Source: Microbacterium dauci
Lineage (GTDB): Bacteria > Actinomycetota > Actinomycetes > Actinomycetales > Microbacteriaceae
Length of the DNA: 64,000 nucleotides
Direction of reading: 5' to 3'
Assembly: GCF_030065535.1 (NCBI RefSeq)
Contig: NZ_JASJND010000007.1
Location: forward strand, 310,001 to 374,000
A model generated the notes under the pieces. The model was not told the DNA's origin and ran no database searches. It saw nothing but the letters and a program-made list of their open reading frames with translations. Each line of letters opens with the position of its first letter. Position 1 is the stretch's first letter. The translations under genes and the position numbers were made by a program. Shown here one piece after another: positions 24,627-31,926 of the stretch.

Positions 24627-26327
24627 TCAGGCCGGCTTCGTTCCGATGAGGACGAGCGCCTCGGGGCGGACGACGAAGGTCTCGAGGTAGCCGATGACTG
24701 CCTTGTCGATGCCGCCCTTGGCGATGTCGAGCGCGTCGATCTGGATCGGGGTGCTGCCCTGTTCCCGGAACTCGATCGCGTTCTTCGCGCCAGCGAGTAC
24801 CTGCGGTTCGGTGGGCACCGTGCCGGGGAAGAAGGACTGCGCGGCCTTCTTGATGACGACCTTGCCGTCCGCGGCGCCCTGGCCACTGCCGGCGGTGACG
24901 CCGAACGAGACGTACTCGGGGATGAGCTCCTTCGGGGTGTAGAGGAGCTGGTTCCATGCGGTCGGGTTGACGACGACCGAAGCGGCGTCGTCGTCCGCGT
25001 CGCTGATCGCTTCGATCGCCTGGATGACCATGCCCATCGCGGTCGGGTAGTCGTGGCCGGCGACGTCGGGGAAGGTGCCCGGTGCGACGAGGCGGTCGAG
25101 TGCCGCCGAGGTGCGAGATGCGGCCTCGAAGACTGCCTTGAGGCCGTCCTCGTCGGTGACCTTCGCGTAGGAGTCCACGACGCCTTCGAAGAAGGCCTGG
25201 AGGACGTCAGCGCCGCCTTCGAGGTCGTACCACTCGCGGGCGACGTCTGCGCCGTACCCGTAGGGCTGGATGCTCGAGGACTTCGTGCCGGTGGTGGCGG
25301 TGCCGGAGGGGATGTCGGACTTGTTGCCGTTCCACTTCTGGACGAGGGCGGTGCCCTGCGCGAGGGTGAAGCCCTTGCGTCCGCCGAGCTGGATGCCGCC
25401 GTAGGTGTGGGTGAACAGGTCGAGGTACTTGCGCTGGTATCGCTTGCCCTGCCAGAGCTTGCCGACCCAGGCGGGCTGCAGCACACCGGACGCAGCGGTG
25501 GTGAGACCGCCGGTCGCGTTGTACTTGATGTCGGAGAGCGCGGCGAGCAGCGTCTCAGCGTCGGGTGCGGACATGCCGGTCTTGACCTGCGCCATGCTGG
25601 CGAAGATGGTCCCGAGGGATGCCTCTTCGGCGGCGGACTGCTGACCCGCGAGCAGGGTGGTGGGGACGGTCGTGGCCGGAGTCTGCGTCCCCGGCTCGGT
25701 TGCGGTGGCGGTCACGGTGGACCCTCCTTCTGGGTTGTCCTCAGCCGGGGCGGCCTCGGGGGTGTAGGTCGCCGTCTCGCCATCTGGCGTGTTGACGGTG
25801 ATGTCTGCAGGGAGCGCGGAGGACAGAACCGTGAGGTGCCCCTCCTCGTCGGGTGCGAGGGTCGTGTCCAGTTCGACGGCTTCGGTGTCTTCGGCGGCGA
25901 GAAGCGTCGCGCCCTCGAAGGCGGGTCGCTTGACCTGGGCGGCGGCGAAGAGCACGGAGCCGGGGAGCGCCTTGCCGTCGCGGATGCGGACCTCAGCGAC
26001 CTCGGCGGACAGGTGCTTGCGATCGCCCGTCTTGCCTTCCTCGAATGCGCGTCTGCCGGCGGCGTTGCGGCGATAGCTGAACGTCGCCATGACGCCCTCG
26101 GGCTGCTCCCAGACCTTCGAGAAGGCACCGACGACGTGCTCGCGCTTGTGCTCGATGTTGAGCGACATCCCGGTGAGATCTTCGTCCAAGGTGATATCGC
26201 CGGGTGCGAAGGTGAACGTGCCGAGGTTCGAGCGCGCGGGGACGCCGTAGGGGATGAGCAGGCCGGTGGCGGTGAGGTCATCCTCGGAGAACTCGAGGGT
26301 GCCGGCGTCGATGATGACAGGTTCCAT
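24627..26327 (-). CDS. Fused capsid maturation protease and HK97-type major capsid protein
   Basis: One continuous 566-residue reading frame joins two head functions. Residues 1-150 are a prohead protease: the His is in MSLNIEHKREHVVGAF (His60) and the Ser in HLSAEVAEVRI (Ser107), as in HK97-family S78/U35-like proteases. Residues about 150-235 are an acidic, Thr/Pro-rich linker. Residues about 235-566 are an HK97-fold capsid protein (WVGKLWQGKRYQRKYLDLFT, then VVVNPTAWNQLLYTPK, ending IGYLETFVVRPEALVLIGTK). In most tailed phages these are separate genes. The protease would have to cut its own linker during maturation. The gene follows the portal gene by 3 nt. Confidence 0.85.
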   Translation of the reverse strand: MEPVIIDAGTLEFSEDDLTATGLLIPYGVPARSNLGTFTFAPGDITLDEDLTGMSLNIEHKREHVVGAFSKVWEQPEGVMATFSYRRNAAGRRAFEEGKTGDRKHLSAEVAEVRIRDGKALPGSVLFAAAQVKRPAFEGATLLAAEDTEAVELDTTLAPDEEGHLTVLSSALPADITVNTPDGETATYTPEAAPAEDNPEGGSTVTATATEPGTQTPATTVPTTLLAGQQSAAEEASLGTIFASMAQVKTGMSAPDAETLLAALSDIKYNATGGLTTAASGVLQPAWVGKLWQGKRYQRKYLDLFTHTYGGIQLGGRKGFTLAQGTALVQKWNGNKSDIPSGTATTGTKSSSIQPYGYGADVAREWYDLEGGADVLQAFFEGVVDSYAKVTDEDGLKAVFEAASRTSAALDRLVAPGTFPDVAGHDYPTAMGMVIQAIEAISDADDDAASVVVNPTAWNQLLYTPKELIPEYVSFGVTAGSGQGAADGKVVIKKAAQSFFPGTVPTEPQVLAGAKNAIEFREQGSTPIQIDALDIAKGGIDKAVIGYLETFVVRPEALVLIGTKPA

Positions 26328-26330
26328 AGG

Positions 26331-27359
26331 TCAGTCCTCCCGGACCGGTGCGGTGGTCGGTGTGGGTGTGGTGAACGCGTCGGACACGTCGAAGGCGACG
26401 TAGGTTCCGGGTGCGCTGACGTCGTCGAGGGAGAGGCGTGCGGCGATCGCATCGGCGTAGCGTCGCGAGCCGAGATCCCAGAGCTCGGAGCGTTCGGTCG
26501 ACGTGTTGCTGTAGGACATGTCGCCCCCGCCGCCGGCCTTTGCACCCTCGATCGCGGCGGCGGGGACCGCGCAGTGATTCGCGAGGTCGAGGCGGATGCT
26601 GTTGGTCGCATCGGCAAACAGGTCGACCGCCTTGTCGCCGTGCTCCTTCACCTCGACGTACGAGGGAGTCACGGACACGCTGGTCTCCGTGCGGGTCTGC
26701 GAGTAGTCGCGAGCGAGCTTCTGCTTCTGCTTGCGAGTCATCTCATCGAACCGTGCGTCCGTCAGGTGCAGTTCGGTGCCGGCCGGAGGCGACGAGAGCC
26801 GCACGAGGCGCGCGAGATCCAGCGCCCGTGCCTGCCGGATCGTGTCGACGCCGTCCTGCAGGATGCCGCTGTCGCCGAGGGGGATGTAGATCAGCCGCTG
26901 ACGGTACTTCGCGTCGATGGCTTCCTGCACCTCGAGCTGCGCGTTCGTGATCTTCCAGAACGCCTGCGGGATGTGGATTGCATCCACGATGCGGTCGTCC
27001 TCGAGCTGACATCCAAGGAGTGCCTGCCCGCCGAGCGCGAGATCCTTCACCAGGCCCTTCGTGCGGACGAGTGGCGGGACGCCGGAAGCCGAGGACTGCA
27101 GCCATCCGGGCTGCTCTGCGGACCGCACACCGCCACCGTCGTACTGCACGAGGGGCATCGTGGAGACGACGTCCTGATGCATCTGGATCGCACGCTTGAG
27201 GCCGGGGACGCGCATCGCAGTGTCGACCGTGACGATGCGGGGGTCTACGCCGAACAGCTCCCCAACGATCGCGGTCTCGAGCGAGTCCTGCGGCGAGAAC
27301 GGCGAAACAGGGGCTGGTGTGTTCCACGTCCCCTGTACGAGCCAGTTCCAAAGTCCCAT
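26331..27359 (-). CDS. Portal protein (HK97-like, short)
   Basis: The 342-residue protein, MGLWNWLVQGTWNTPAPVSP onward, shows the portal pattern: the N-terminal segment VDTAMRVPGLKRAIQMHQDV (repeated crossing helices), a DLALGGQALLGCQLEDDRIV wing region, and a C-terminal clip with HCAVPAAAIEGAKAGGGGDM and SYSNTSTERSELWDLGSRRY. HK97-like portals are typically 380-450 residues, so this one is compact. It would form the dodecameric ring through which DNA enters. It follows the terminase with a 53-nt gap, the largest inside the structural genes, which holds a perfect inverted repeat. Confidence 0.85.
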   Translation of the reverse strand: MGLWNWLVQGTWNTPAPVSPFSPQDSLETAIVGELFGVDPRIVTVDTAMRVPGLKRAIQMHQDVVSTMPLVQYDGGGVRSAEQPGWLQSSASGVPPLVRTKGLVKDLALGGQALLGCQLEDDRIVDAIHIPQAFWKITNAQLEVQEAIDAKYRQRLIYIPLGDSGILQDGVDTIRQARALDLARLVRLSSPPAGTELHLTDARFDEMTRKQKQKLARDYSQTRTETSVSVTPSYVEVKEHGDKAVDLFADATNSIRLDLANHCAVPAAAIEGAKAGGGGDMSYSNTSTERSELWDLGSRRYADAIAARLSLDDVSAPGTYVAFDVSDAFTTPTPTTAPVRED

Positions 27360-27385
27360 CCCTTCAATGGTGACAAACCCCAGGT

Positions 27386-27400
27386 TGGAAACTGTTTCCA
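27386..27400. repeat. Inverted repeat between terminase and portal genes
   Basis: TGGAAACTGTTTCCA is a perfect palindrome of two 7-base arms around one T. It lies in the only sizeable gap of the structural operon. It may be a protein-binding site, a processing hairpin or chance; the stem is short for a terminator. Confidence 0.4.
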
Positions 27401-27412
27401 GTGGTATGTGTG

Positions 27413-28966
27413 CTAGTTCCCGACGATGTCGACGCGGGTATTGGCCGCCTTCTCGTCATCGAGGGCGTAGAGGGCTCGGGAGCACGCCTCGAGCGGGGTG
27501 ACGTCGCCCTCGGGAGCGTTCCGCTCGTCAGGGATACCGAAAGCCCACGCCCCCGAAGTGCCGAACCCGCGGCGCACGGCGAGCTCGGCTGCACGGTCGA
27601 GAGGGTCCTGCCCGTAGTGGACGAGGTCTCCGGCGTTGAGGGTCTTCATGAACAGCACCGCGGCGCGGGGAATGTCGGCGCGACGGAGCGCACGAGCCTG
27701 GATCGGTGGGCGTCCCGCGAGGAGCGGGGAGATCTCAACCGTCTCGGTGGGGCGTCCCTCGTCGTACACGACGCGACGGCGGAGCGAGCGCGCCTTCAGC
27801 AGCACCTGCTTGCGGAACCCCTCGGTGCCCTCCTGGTGGTGGATCAGGGCGACGTGCCGGCGGTCCTTCTTGCCCTTCCACGCGATCGCGATCGACGCCC
27901 ACGCGCCGTCCTTGTGGATCGCGACGGCCATCGCAAGCACGGGCGGCGGCGTGACCGTCGAGAACGGCATGTCAGCGACGGAGGACGTCCACACCGGCTG
28001 CTTGATCAATGTGGTTGCGGAACCCTCCTCGCCAGGAAGTGACAAGTACTCGCGCTGGAACGCCTTCGAGGTCATCGCATTGAAGTTGTCCTCGACGTCC
28101 GACAGGGGAGTGGTGAACCCGATACCCGGGTGATGCAGTTCGATCAGTTCCCGCACGTGCCCAAGGGGGTGCTCCTCAGTCGGCTCCCAGGCTTCGAGCT
28201 CCGCGGGGTCGATGTCCTGCTCCACGCCGTGACGGATGACGCCAGCCCTCTGCATCGTCAGCAACTGCCACAGGAGGTTGCCCTGCTGGTAGTCGGGCGC
28301 CGTCCCCGAGCCGACCATCTGAGGAAGGACGCGGCCGTCGAGAGTCGGCGGGATGGACGTCATGAGGTCTTCGGTCATCTGCGGCGTCGCGTCCTGCGCC
28401 TCGTCGACCCACGCGATGTCGTACGCGCCCGACGTGAAGGCCTCATTGCCGGGAGCGTAGGCGTTGAAGAACGAGCCGTGCGGCCACCGAATGTGCTCGG
28501 TGCCCTTGCCGGTGTTGACGATGAACGGGCGCGTCTTCGGGTCCGGGTACAGACGGTCGAGCTGCATGACGATGTCCTTCCGGAAGCGTTCGCCCGTCTT
28601 CTGGCCACCGTCCTTCTTCGTCATCGTCCAGCCCGCCAAGTAGTCCTCACGCAGCGAGCAGCGCCCCAAGATAACGGCCTGGATGGCGGTGGTCTTCGTC
28701 GAGCGACGCGGCTCGAGGATGCCGTTGAACTTCCGGCCGGCGTTGAGCATGTCGGCGATGTTCAACTGCAGCGGAGACGGACCCGGCTGCCGATCGCCAC
28801 CACGGGGACGCTTGTCCATCCGCAGCAGCCGCGCGCCCTCGAGGAACTCGCGACGCGTCTCCTCCGTCGTGACGAGCTCGGTCACCTGGACCGGGGCGGG
28901 GATCAGCGAACGCCACTCCAACCAAGTCGATTCTTCGGCGAGATCCGCCAGCGTCGGCGACTTCAT
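27413..28966 (-). CDS. Terminase large subunit
   Basis: The 517-residue packaging motor has Walker A EPRRSTKTT (residues 85-93) and Walker B YDIAWVDEAQD (around residues 182-192), followed by the coupling-motif region GSGTAPD. The nuclease half follows, with VLAMAVAIHKDGAWASIAIA, GRPTETVEISPLLA and the closing GDVTPLEACSRALYALDDEK. The total length is normal. It pumps DNA through the portal and cuts it. No small terminase subunit was recognised upstream; the nearest candidates are the HNH and HTH proteins at 29046-29650. Between 28967 and 29045 no gene is seen. Confidence 0.9.
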   Translation of the reverse strand: MKSPTLADLAEESTWLEWRSLIPAPVQVTELVTTEETRREFLEGARLLRMDKRPRGGDRQPGPSPLQLNIADMLNAGRKFNGILEPRRSTKTTAIQAVILGRCSLREDYLAGWTMTKKDGGQKTGERFRKDIVMQLDRLYPDPKTRPFIVNTGKGTEHIRWPHGSFFNAYAPGNEAFTSGAYDIAWVDEAQDATPQMTEDLMTSIPPTLDGRVLPQMVGSGTAPDYQQGNLLWQLLTMQRAGVIRHGVEQDIDPAELEAWEPTEEHPLGHVRELIELHHPGIGFTTPLSDVEDNFNAMTSKAFQREYLSLPGEEGSATTLIKQPVWTSSVADMPFSTVTPPPVLAMAVAIHKDGAWASIAIAWKGKKDRRHVALIHHQEGTEGFRKQVLLKARSLRRRVVYDEGRPTETVEISPLLAGRPPIQARALRRADIPRAAVLFMKTLNAGDLVHYGQDPLDRAAELAVRRGFGTSGAWAFGIPDERNAPEGDVTPLEACSRALYALDDEKAANTRVDIVGN

Positions 28967-29045
28967 TCGCCCTCACTTGCGGGGAGAGGGGCGCGTGTCG
29001 AGCCGTAGGCGGGGGTTGCTCGTGGTCGCTCTAGAAAAACTCGTG

Positions 29046-29348
29046 TCATGCCCATGTGGGTGTGTCCAGTCGTGTGGTGCGGGTGGGTGTGCGTCGGGCG
29101 TTGGTGATGCGTGCGCCGAGTTTGCCGCCGTGGCTGCGGTTGCCGCGTCTGCATTCGGGGGCGGCGTTGTCGATGTGTTCGCCTCCGTCTGGGTGGATGT
29201 GGCCGACGTCGTAGGGTGCGCCTTCGGGGATGAGGTGGCCGTGTCGCCAGCAGGTGACGTCGTTGCCGCGTGCCCAGGCTTGTGCGACTTGGGCGCGGAC
29301 GAGGCGGACGGTGCGTCGCCATTCGGGTGTGGCGTGTTTGGCGGTCAT
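29046..29348 (-). CDS. HNH endonuclease
   Basis: The 100-residue protein starts MTAKHATPEWRRTVRLVRAQ. It has the HNH pattern: a Cys in VTCWRHG, the His of PYDVGHIHPD, Asn in HIDNAAPECRRGNRSHG, and the closing basic tail. The start at 29348 is preferred, since the frame stays open upstream only as a shadow of the HTH gene, giving a His/Arg/Pro-rich nonsense N-terminus. HNH proteins are frequently found next to terminase genes and are needed for cos cleavage in several such phages, which suggests cohesive-end packaging here. The DNA is unusual in its many GTGG/GGTG runs. Confidence 0.8.
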   Translation of the reverse strand: MTAKHATPEWRRTVRLVRAQVAQAWARGNDVTCWRHGHLIPEGAPYDVGHIHPDGGEHIDNAAPECRRGNRSHGGKLGARITNARRTPTRTTRLDTPTWA

Positions 29349-29650
29349 GTGGTGGTGCCGATGCGTCGGAGGGCTTTGGCGACGGTGGTGTGGGTGATGC
29401 CGATGAGTGTGGCGATGGCGCGGGTGGTGAGTCCTTGTTGGTGGAGTTCGTGGATGCGGGTGTCGTGTTTGGGTGTGGGTCCGTGTTTGCGGCCGATGAT
29501 GTTGACGCTTGTGGTGCCGTGGGTGCGTGCGTGGGTGCGGGCTTCGAGGATGGCGGTGGTGTGGTCCCAGCACCATTCGCCGCGGTCGCAGGTGGTGCAT
29601 CCCCAGACGGCTGAGCCGCCGTCGCGTGGTTGTTCTGCCCAGACGGTCAT
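29345..29650 (-). CDS. Helix-turn-helix protein with Cys-rich N-terminus
   Basis: The 101-residue protein starts MTVWAEQPRDGGSAVWGCTT and has a small cysteine/His cluster (WGCTTCDRGEWCWDH) that could bind zinc. The C-terminal HTH has the sequence IHELHQQGLTTRAIATLIGI followed by THTTVAKALRRIG, typical of resolvase-type and transposase-type HTH. It may be a small DNA-binding adaptor; a small terminase role is possible given its place near terminase but is not supported by sequence. Its start overlaps the initiator's stop by four bases. Confidence 0.65.
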   Translation of the reverse strand: MTVWAEQPRDGGSAVWGCTTCDRGEWCWDHTTAILEARTHARTHGTTSVNIIGRKHGPTPKHDTRIHELHQQGLTTRAIATLIGITHTTVAKALRRIGTTT

Positions 29651-30282
29651 GCTGCGTCCAATCGGGATCGGATGACGGCGGCGAGGTTTTTTGCGCCGGT
29701 GAGGTTGGCTTCGGTGGCTTGTTTGATGCGGAGGTATCCGTCCCAGGGGTCGCCGTTGCCGAGGCGGTAGGCGTAGCGCATGAGCTCCTCGGGTGAGAGC
29801 GGGAGCTTGCGATCGGTGCGGAGCGTGCGGAGCGCGTTCACCGCAAACGGGTGGTTTTGGTGCTGTCCGGAAGGTGTGTTTAGTACGCGCGTGGGTTCGC
29901 TCTTAGGAGTTGGCACCTCTAGGGGTGCCATTTGGTCCCCTGATTTGGCACCCTCAGGGGTGCCATTTGCCTGTGGATAAGTTGGCACCCTAATGGCCCG
30001 TGAGGGTGCCATTTGATAGGCGGGCATGACGGTGTACTGAGTGGTGGTTCCGCGCTTCGACTCGTAGGCGACGAGGTCGTGGAAGGCGAGCCGTTCGAGG
30101 CAGGCGCGGACGCTCTTTCGGGACAGGCCGGCCATGTCGGCGAGCTCCGTCTGGGTGGTGGGTTCGGTGACGTTGTCTTCGCCCGCGAGGCTGATGAGCG
30201 CGAGCAGCAGTCGGGAATCGCCAGCGCTGATGCGCGTACGCGCGAGTGCGCCGCTCGTGGCGAACTGCTTCGGGAACCTCAT
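29647..30282 (-). CDS. Lambda-O-like replication initiator with winged-helix N-terminus
   Basis: The 211-residue protein starts MRFPKQFATSGALARTRISA. Its N-terminal half has a winged-helix pattern (TELADMAGLSRKSVRACLER, then LVAYESKRGTTTQYTV), as in replication-initiation proteins. The middle is a flexible Pro/Ser-rich linker. The C-terminal part is helical (PFAVNALRTLRTDRKLPLSP, GDPWDGYLRIKQATEANLTG). The linker-coding DNA (29910-30015) carries repeated TGGCACCC/GGGTGCCA units and a DnaA box, which is how lambda O and related initiators hold their origin inside the gene. The identity as an initiator is an inference from that arrangement and the HTH; a plain regulator is the alternative. Confidence 0.6.
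   Translation of the reverse strand: MRFPKQFATSGALARTRISAGDSRLLLALISLAGEDNVTEPTTQTELADMAGLSRKSVRACLERLAFHDLVAYESKRGTTTQYTVMPAYQMAPSRAIRVPTYPQANGTPEGAKSGDQMAPLEVPTPKSEPTRVLNTPSGQHQNHPFAVNALRTLRTDRKLPLSPEELMRYAYRLGNGDPWDGYLRIKQATEANLTGAKNLAAVIRSRLDAA
29910..30015. other. Putative prophage replication origin: six iteron-like octamers and a DnaA box
   Basis: Three TGGCACCC-type units (TTGGCACCT at 29910-29918, TTGGCACCCT at 29945-29954 and 29982-29991) alternate with three copies of the reverse complement extended as GGGTGCCATTTG (29923-29934, 29958-29969, 30004-30015). They form three successive inverted repeats. Between the second and third lies TGTGGATAA (29972-29980), whose complement TTATCCACA is the consensus DnaA box. 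All lie inside the initiator gene's linker-coding region. Confidence 0.65.
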
Positions 30283-30584
30283 CGGATGGTGTCTCCGGGG
30301 ACGGTGAGTCGCAGGTGGGCGACGTCGGCGGGTGTGTCATTTGACACAGGTCGGGGGTAGCGGTGGGCGAGGTACTCGCGGAAGTGCTCCAGGTCCTCGG
30401 CGGTGTACTCGCGTCCCTGGTCGAAGATCCGGCCGTCCTTGGCGCTGACGGTGCGGCCGTCGTTGCGGCATCCGCAGCCCCAGACGCACCAGCCGGATGC
30501 GGGGTCGAACTCGTGTCGTTGGATGATGTTGGAGTTGGTGGCGCTGGTCTCGCGCCGGATGCGGCATTCCCTTCGGTTCGTCAT
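30279..30584 (-). CDS. Prophage hypothetical protein with clustered cysteines
   Basis: The 101-residue basic/acidic protein starts MTNRRECRIRRETSATNSNI. It has CVWGCGC near residue 33, a possible metal-binding or structural cluster, and a helical segment EDLEHFREYLAHRYPRPVSN. Its stop overlaps the start of the initiator gene by four bases, so the two may be coupled. No family is recognised. Confidence 0.55.
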   Translation of the reverse strand: MTNRRECRIRRETSATNSNIIQRHEFDPASGWCVWGCGCRNDGRTVSAKDGRIFDQGREYTAEDLEHFREYLAHRYPRPVSNDTPADVAHLRLTVPGDTIR

Positions 30585-30605
30585 CGTGTGCTCCTTCCTC
30601 TTGCG

Positions 30606-30678
30606 TCCCTCTGGTCGGATTCGAACCGACGTCGTCCACGCTTAGAAGGCGGGCGCTCATCCACTGAGCTACAGAGGG
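30606..30678 (-). tRNA. Prophage tRNA-Arg (anticodon TCT), slightly irregular
   Basis: Read on the minus strand it folds into a cloverleaf: acceptor CCCTCTG/CAGAGGG (seven perfect pairs) with discriminator A, D stem GCTC/GAGC, T stem GTCGG/CCGAC with loop TTCGAAT. The anticodon arm CCCGC-CTTCTAA-GCGTG gives anticodon TCT (arginine AGA/AGG) with one C-U mismatch and a 6-nt variable loop. A shifted pairing (CCGCC/CGTGG) would give anticodon CTA but needs a C-C closing pair. No CCA is encoded. AGA is rare in such GC-rich hosts. Confidence 0.75.
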
Positions 30679-30712
30679 GGGAGGGTGTCCGTGACCGTGG
30701 ACACCCTTGGTG

Positions 30713-31111
30713 TCAGGTGGTGGACACCTCCCGCGTGAGGTCGATCATCATCTCGAGCTCGAGCTGCACGAGGGGGTCGCTGACCGCCTTGCCCATCGCG
30801 ACCCGGTACTGCCACGCCGTCGATCCGGGGACGCGCTCGCGGGCGATCCCGCCTCGCATGGTGCGCTCCCACTTGCTGAAGAAGTAGGCGGCGCGAGGGA
30901 GCAGCTTCTTCGTGATGAGTGCGCGCTCGTCGGGGGTCACGTTCCGCAGGAACTTGATGACGAACTCCTTGCGGGACGGGATGCGCGTCACGGTGTAGAA
31001 CACACGGATCGTGAGGCTCGGATCGTTGACGAACTCGGTGTAGTAGCAGTCGGTCTTGTAGTCCTCGCCGATCGTCACGGTGTAGTCGCTGTACCGCGTC
31101 GAGGCGCTCAT
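30713..31111 (-). CDS. Prophage hypothetical protein
   Basis: The 132-residue protein starts MSASTRYSDYTVTIGEDYKT. The N-terminal half is beta-rich (LTIRVFYTVTRIPSRKEFVI) and the rest helical, with TPDERALITKKLLPRAAYFF and LVQLELEMMIDLTREVSTT at the end. No membrane span or known motif is visible. Its ATG overlaps the stop of the HTH gene 31108-31371. In the early region it could serve regulation or host interference; no function can be assigned. Confidence 0.6.
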   Translation of the reverse strand: MSASTRYSDYTVTIGEDYKTDCYYTEFVNDPSLTIRVFYTVTRIPSRKEFVIKFLRNVTPDERALITKKLLPRAAYFFSKWERTMRGGIARERVPGSTAWQYRVAMGKAVSDPLVQLELEMMIDLTREVSTT

Positions 31112-31371
31112 GCGTTCATCTCCGCGTAGGCGACGATCTCGTAGGGCGTGACGCCGAGGTGGTCCGCGATCCAGTCGATTTGGTTCGTGGTGATCTCGAC
31201 GTTGCCCGAGATGAGTTCCCAGAACTCGGCGACGGTCATCCCGATGTTGTGCGCGATCAGGATGAGCTTCGCGACCGAGATGTCGTCGATTCGAGCTCGG
31301 AGCTCCTTCGCGATCGCCCTCGTGAACGGGCCGGCCAGTGGAGTGTCGGTGGTGGGGTGTACGGTGTTCAT
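31108..31371 (-). CDS. Small HTH protein of the early region
   Basis: The 87-residue protein starts MNTVHPTTDTPLAGPFTRAI. The segment AKLILIAHNIGMTVAEFWEL followed by QIDWIADHLGVTPYEIVAYA resembles a Cro/XRE-type helical DNA-binding fold, with the recognition region not sharply defined. It lies third in the leftward early series. It may be a Cro-like regulator or an antirepressor partner. It ends with TGA overlapping the next gene's ATG. Confidence 0.5.
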   Translation of the reverse strand: MNTVHPTTDTPLAGPFTRAIAKELRARIDDISVAKLILIAHNIGMTVAEFWELISGNVEITTNQIDWIADHLGVTPYEIVAYAEMNA

Positions 31372-31374
31372 GAG

Positions 31375-31668
31375 TTAGTTGCCTTTCAGGTGACTCGAAG
31401 GCCGTCCCGCTGCAACGGGGCGGTCTTCTTCTTTGATGGGGAATGCGGCGCGGAACACTTCATCGCTGGAGTACGCGCCGATGGCGTAGACGATGTACGT
31501 GTCCAGCGCGAGGGCGTCGTGCGCGGGGTCGTACCCGTAGCCCTTCGCCTCGTAATGGACGAGGACACTGGCAGTGATGCCGATGCGTCGCGCGGCTTCC
31601 TCGGTCGTGAGCCCGAGTCCTAGCCGGATCTTCTGGAGATCGGGCTGCGGGTCGCCGATGCGGGGCAC
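31375..31668 (-). CDS. XRE-like helix-turn-helix regulator (possible Cro)
   Basis: The 97-residue protein starts at a GTG (31668) directly abutting the stop of the excisionase-like gene. An XRE-type HTH is at the N-terminus: LQKIRLGLGLTTEEAARRIG then ITASVLVHYEAKGYG (residues about 10-45). The remainder is short and mixed. Such a gene, second after the early promoter and opposite the repressor, is a plausible Cro that represses the repressor gene. That role is inferred from position. Confidence 0.6.
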   Translation of the reverse strand: MPRIGDPQPDLQKIRLGLGLTTEEAARRIGITASVLVHYEAKGYGYDPAHDALALDTYIVYAIGAYSSDEVFRAAFPIKEEDRPVAAGRPSSHLKGN

Positions 31669-31851
31669 TTAGGACACCTCCTCGAACGCGTCCTCGATGA
31701 ACTTCTCGACGTCGGACTCTCTGAAGGTGAGTCGGCCGGCGATCTTCGCGTGCTTCGGCGCGGTGCCCTGCTGGATCATCCAGTAGAGCTGGTTCTTCGA
31801 TCGACGGAGCCGCGTGGCGACCTCATCAACGAGTAGCAACTTGTCTGTCAT
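31669..31851 (-). CDS. Excisionase-like MerR/AlpA-type HTH protein
   Basis: The 60-residue protein is MTDKLLLVDEVATRLRRSKN followed by a winged HTH (QLYWMIQQGTAPKHAKIAGR, then LTFRESDVEKFIED). This is the signature of Xis/AlpA-type small winged-helix proteins, which bend attachment-site DNA so that integrase excises. It is the first gene of the leftward early series, so it would be made on induction, when the repressor is lost. An alternative is a simple transcriptional regulator. Confidence 0.75.
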   Translation of the reverse strand: MTDKLLLVDEVATRLRRSKNQLYWMIQQGTAPKHAKIAGRLTFRESDVEKFIEDAFEEVS

Positions 31852-31898
31852 CTGTAGCTCCGGAATATCAGGAAAGCCGAACCTCGACTTCGAGAATC

Positions 31899-31926
31899 AC
31901 AATACCCATAAATCATGATTCGTCAA
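31899..31926 (-). promoter_or_regulatory. Leftward early promoter with palindromic operator
   Basis: Read leftward: -35 TTGACG (31921-31926), 16-nt spacer, -10 TATTGT (31899-31904). The spacer contains a perfect 10-bp palindrome AATCATGATT (31911-31920), a natural operator for the repressor encoded divergently at 31962. It would drive the whole lytic series. Confidence 0.6.

Noticed and set aside
29349-29600. N-terminal extension of the HNH gene to 29600
   Set aside because: The extra residues are His/Pro/Arg repeats that mirror the overlapping HTH gene in another frame; the HNH domain starts cleanly at ATG 29348.
29345-29650. HTH protein as small terminase subunit
   Set aside because: Only the position near terminase supports it. 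The HTH is of resolvase/transposase type and the Cys cluster is not typical, so it is left as a generic HTH protein.
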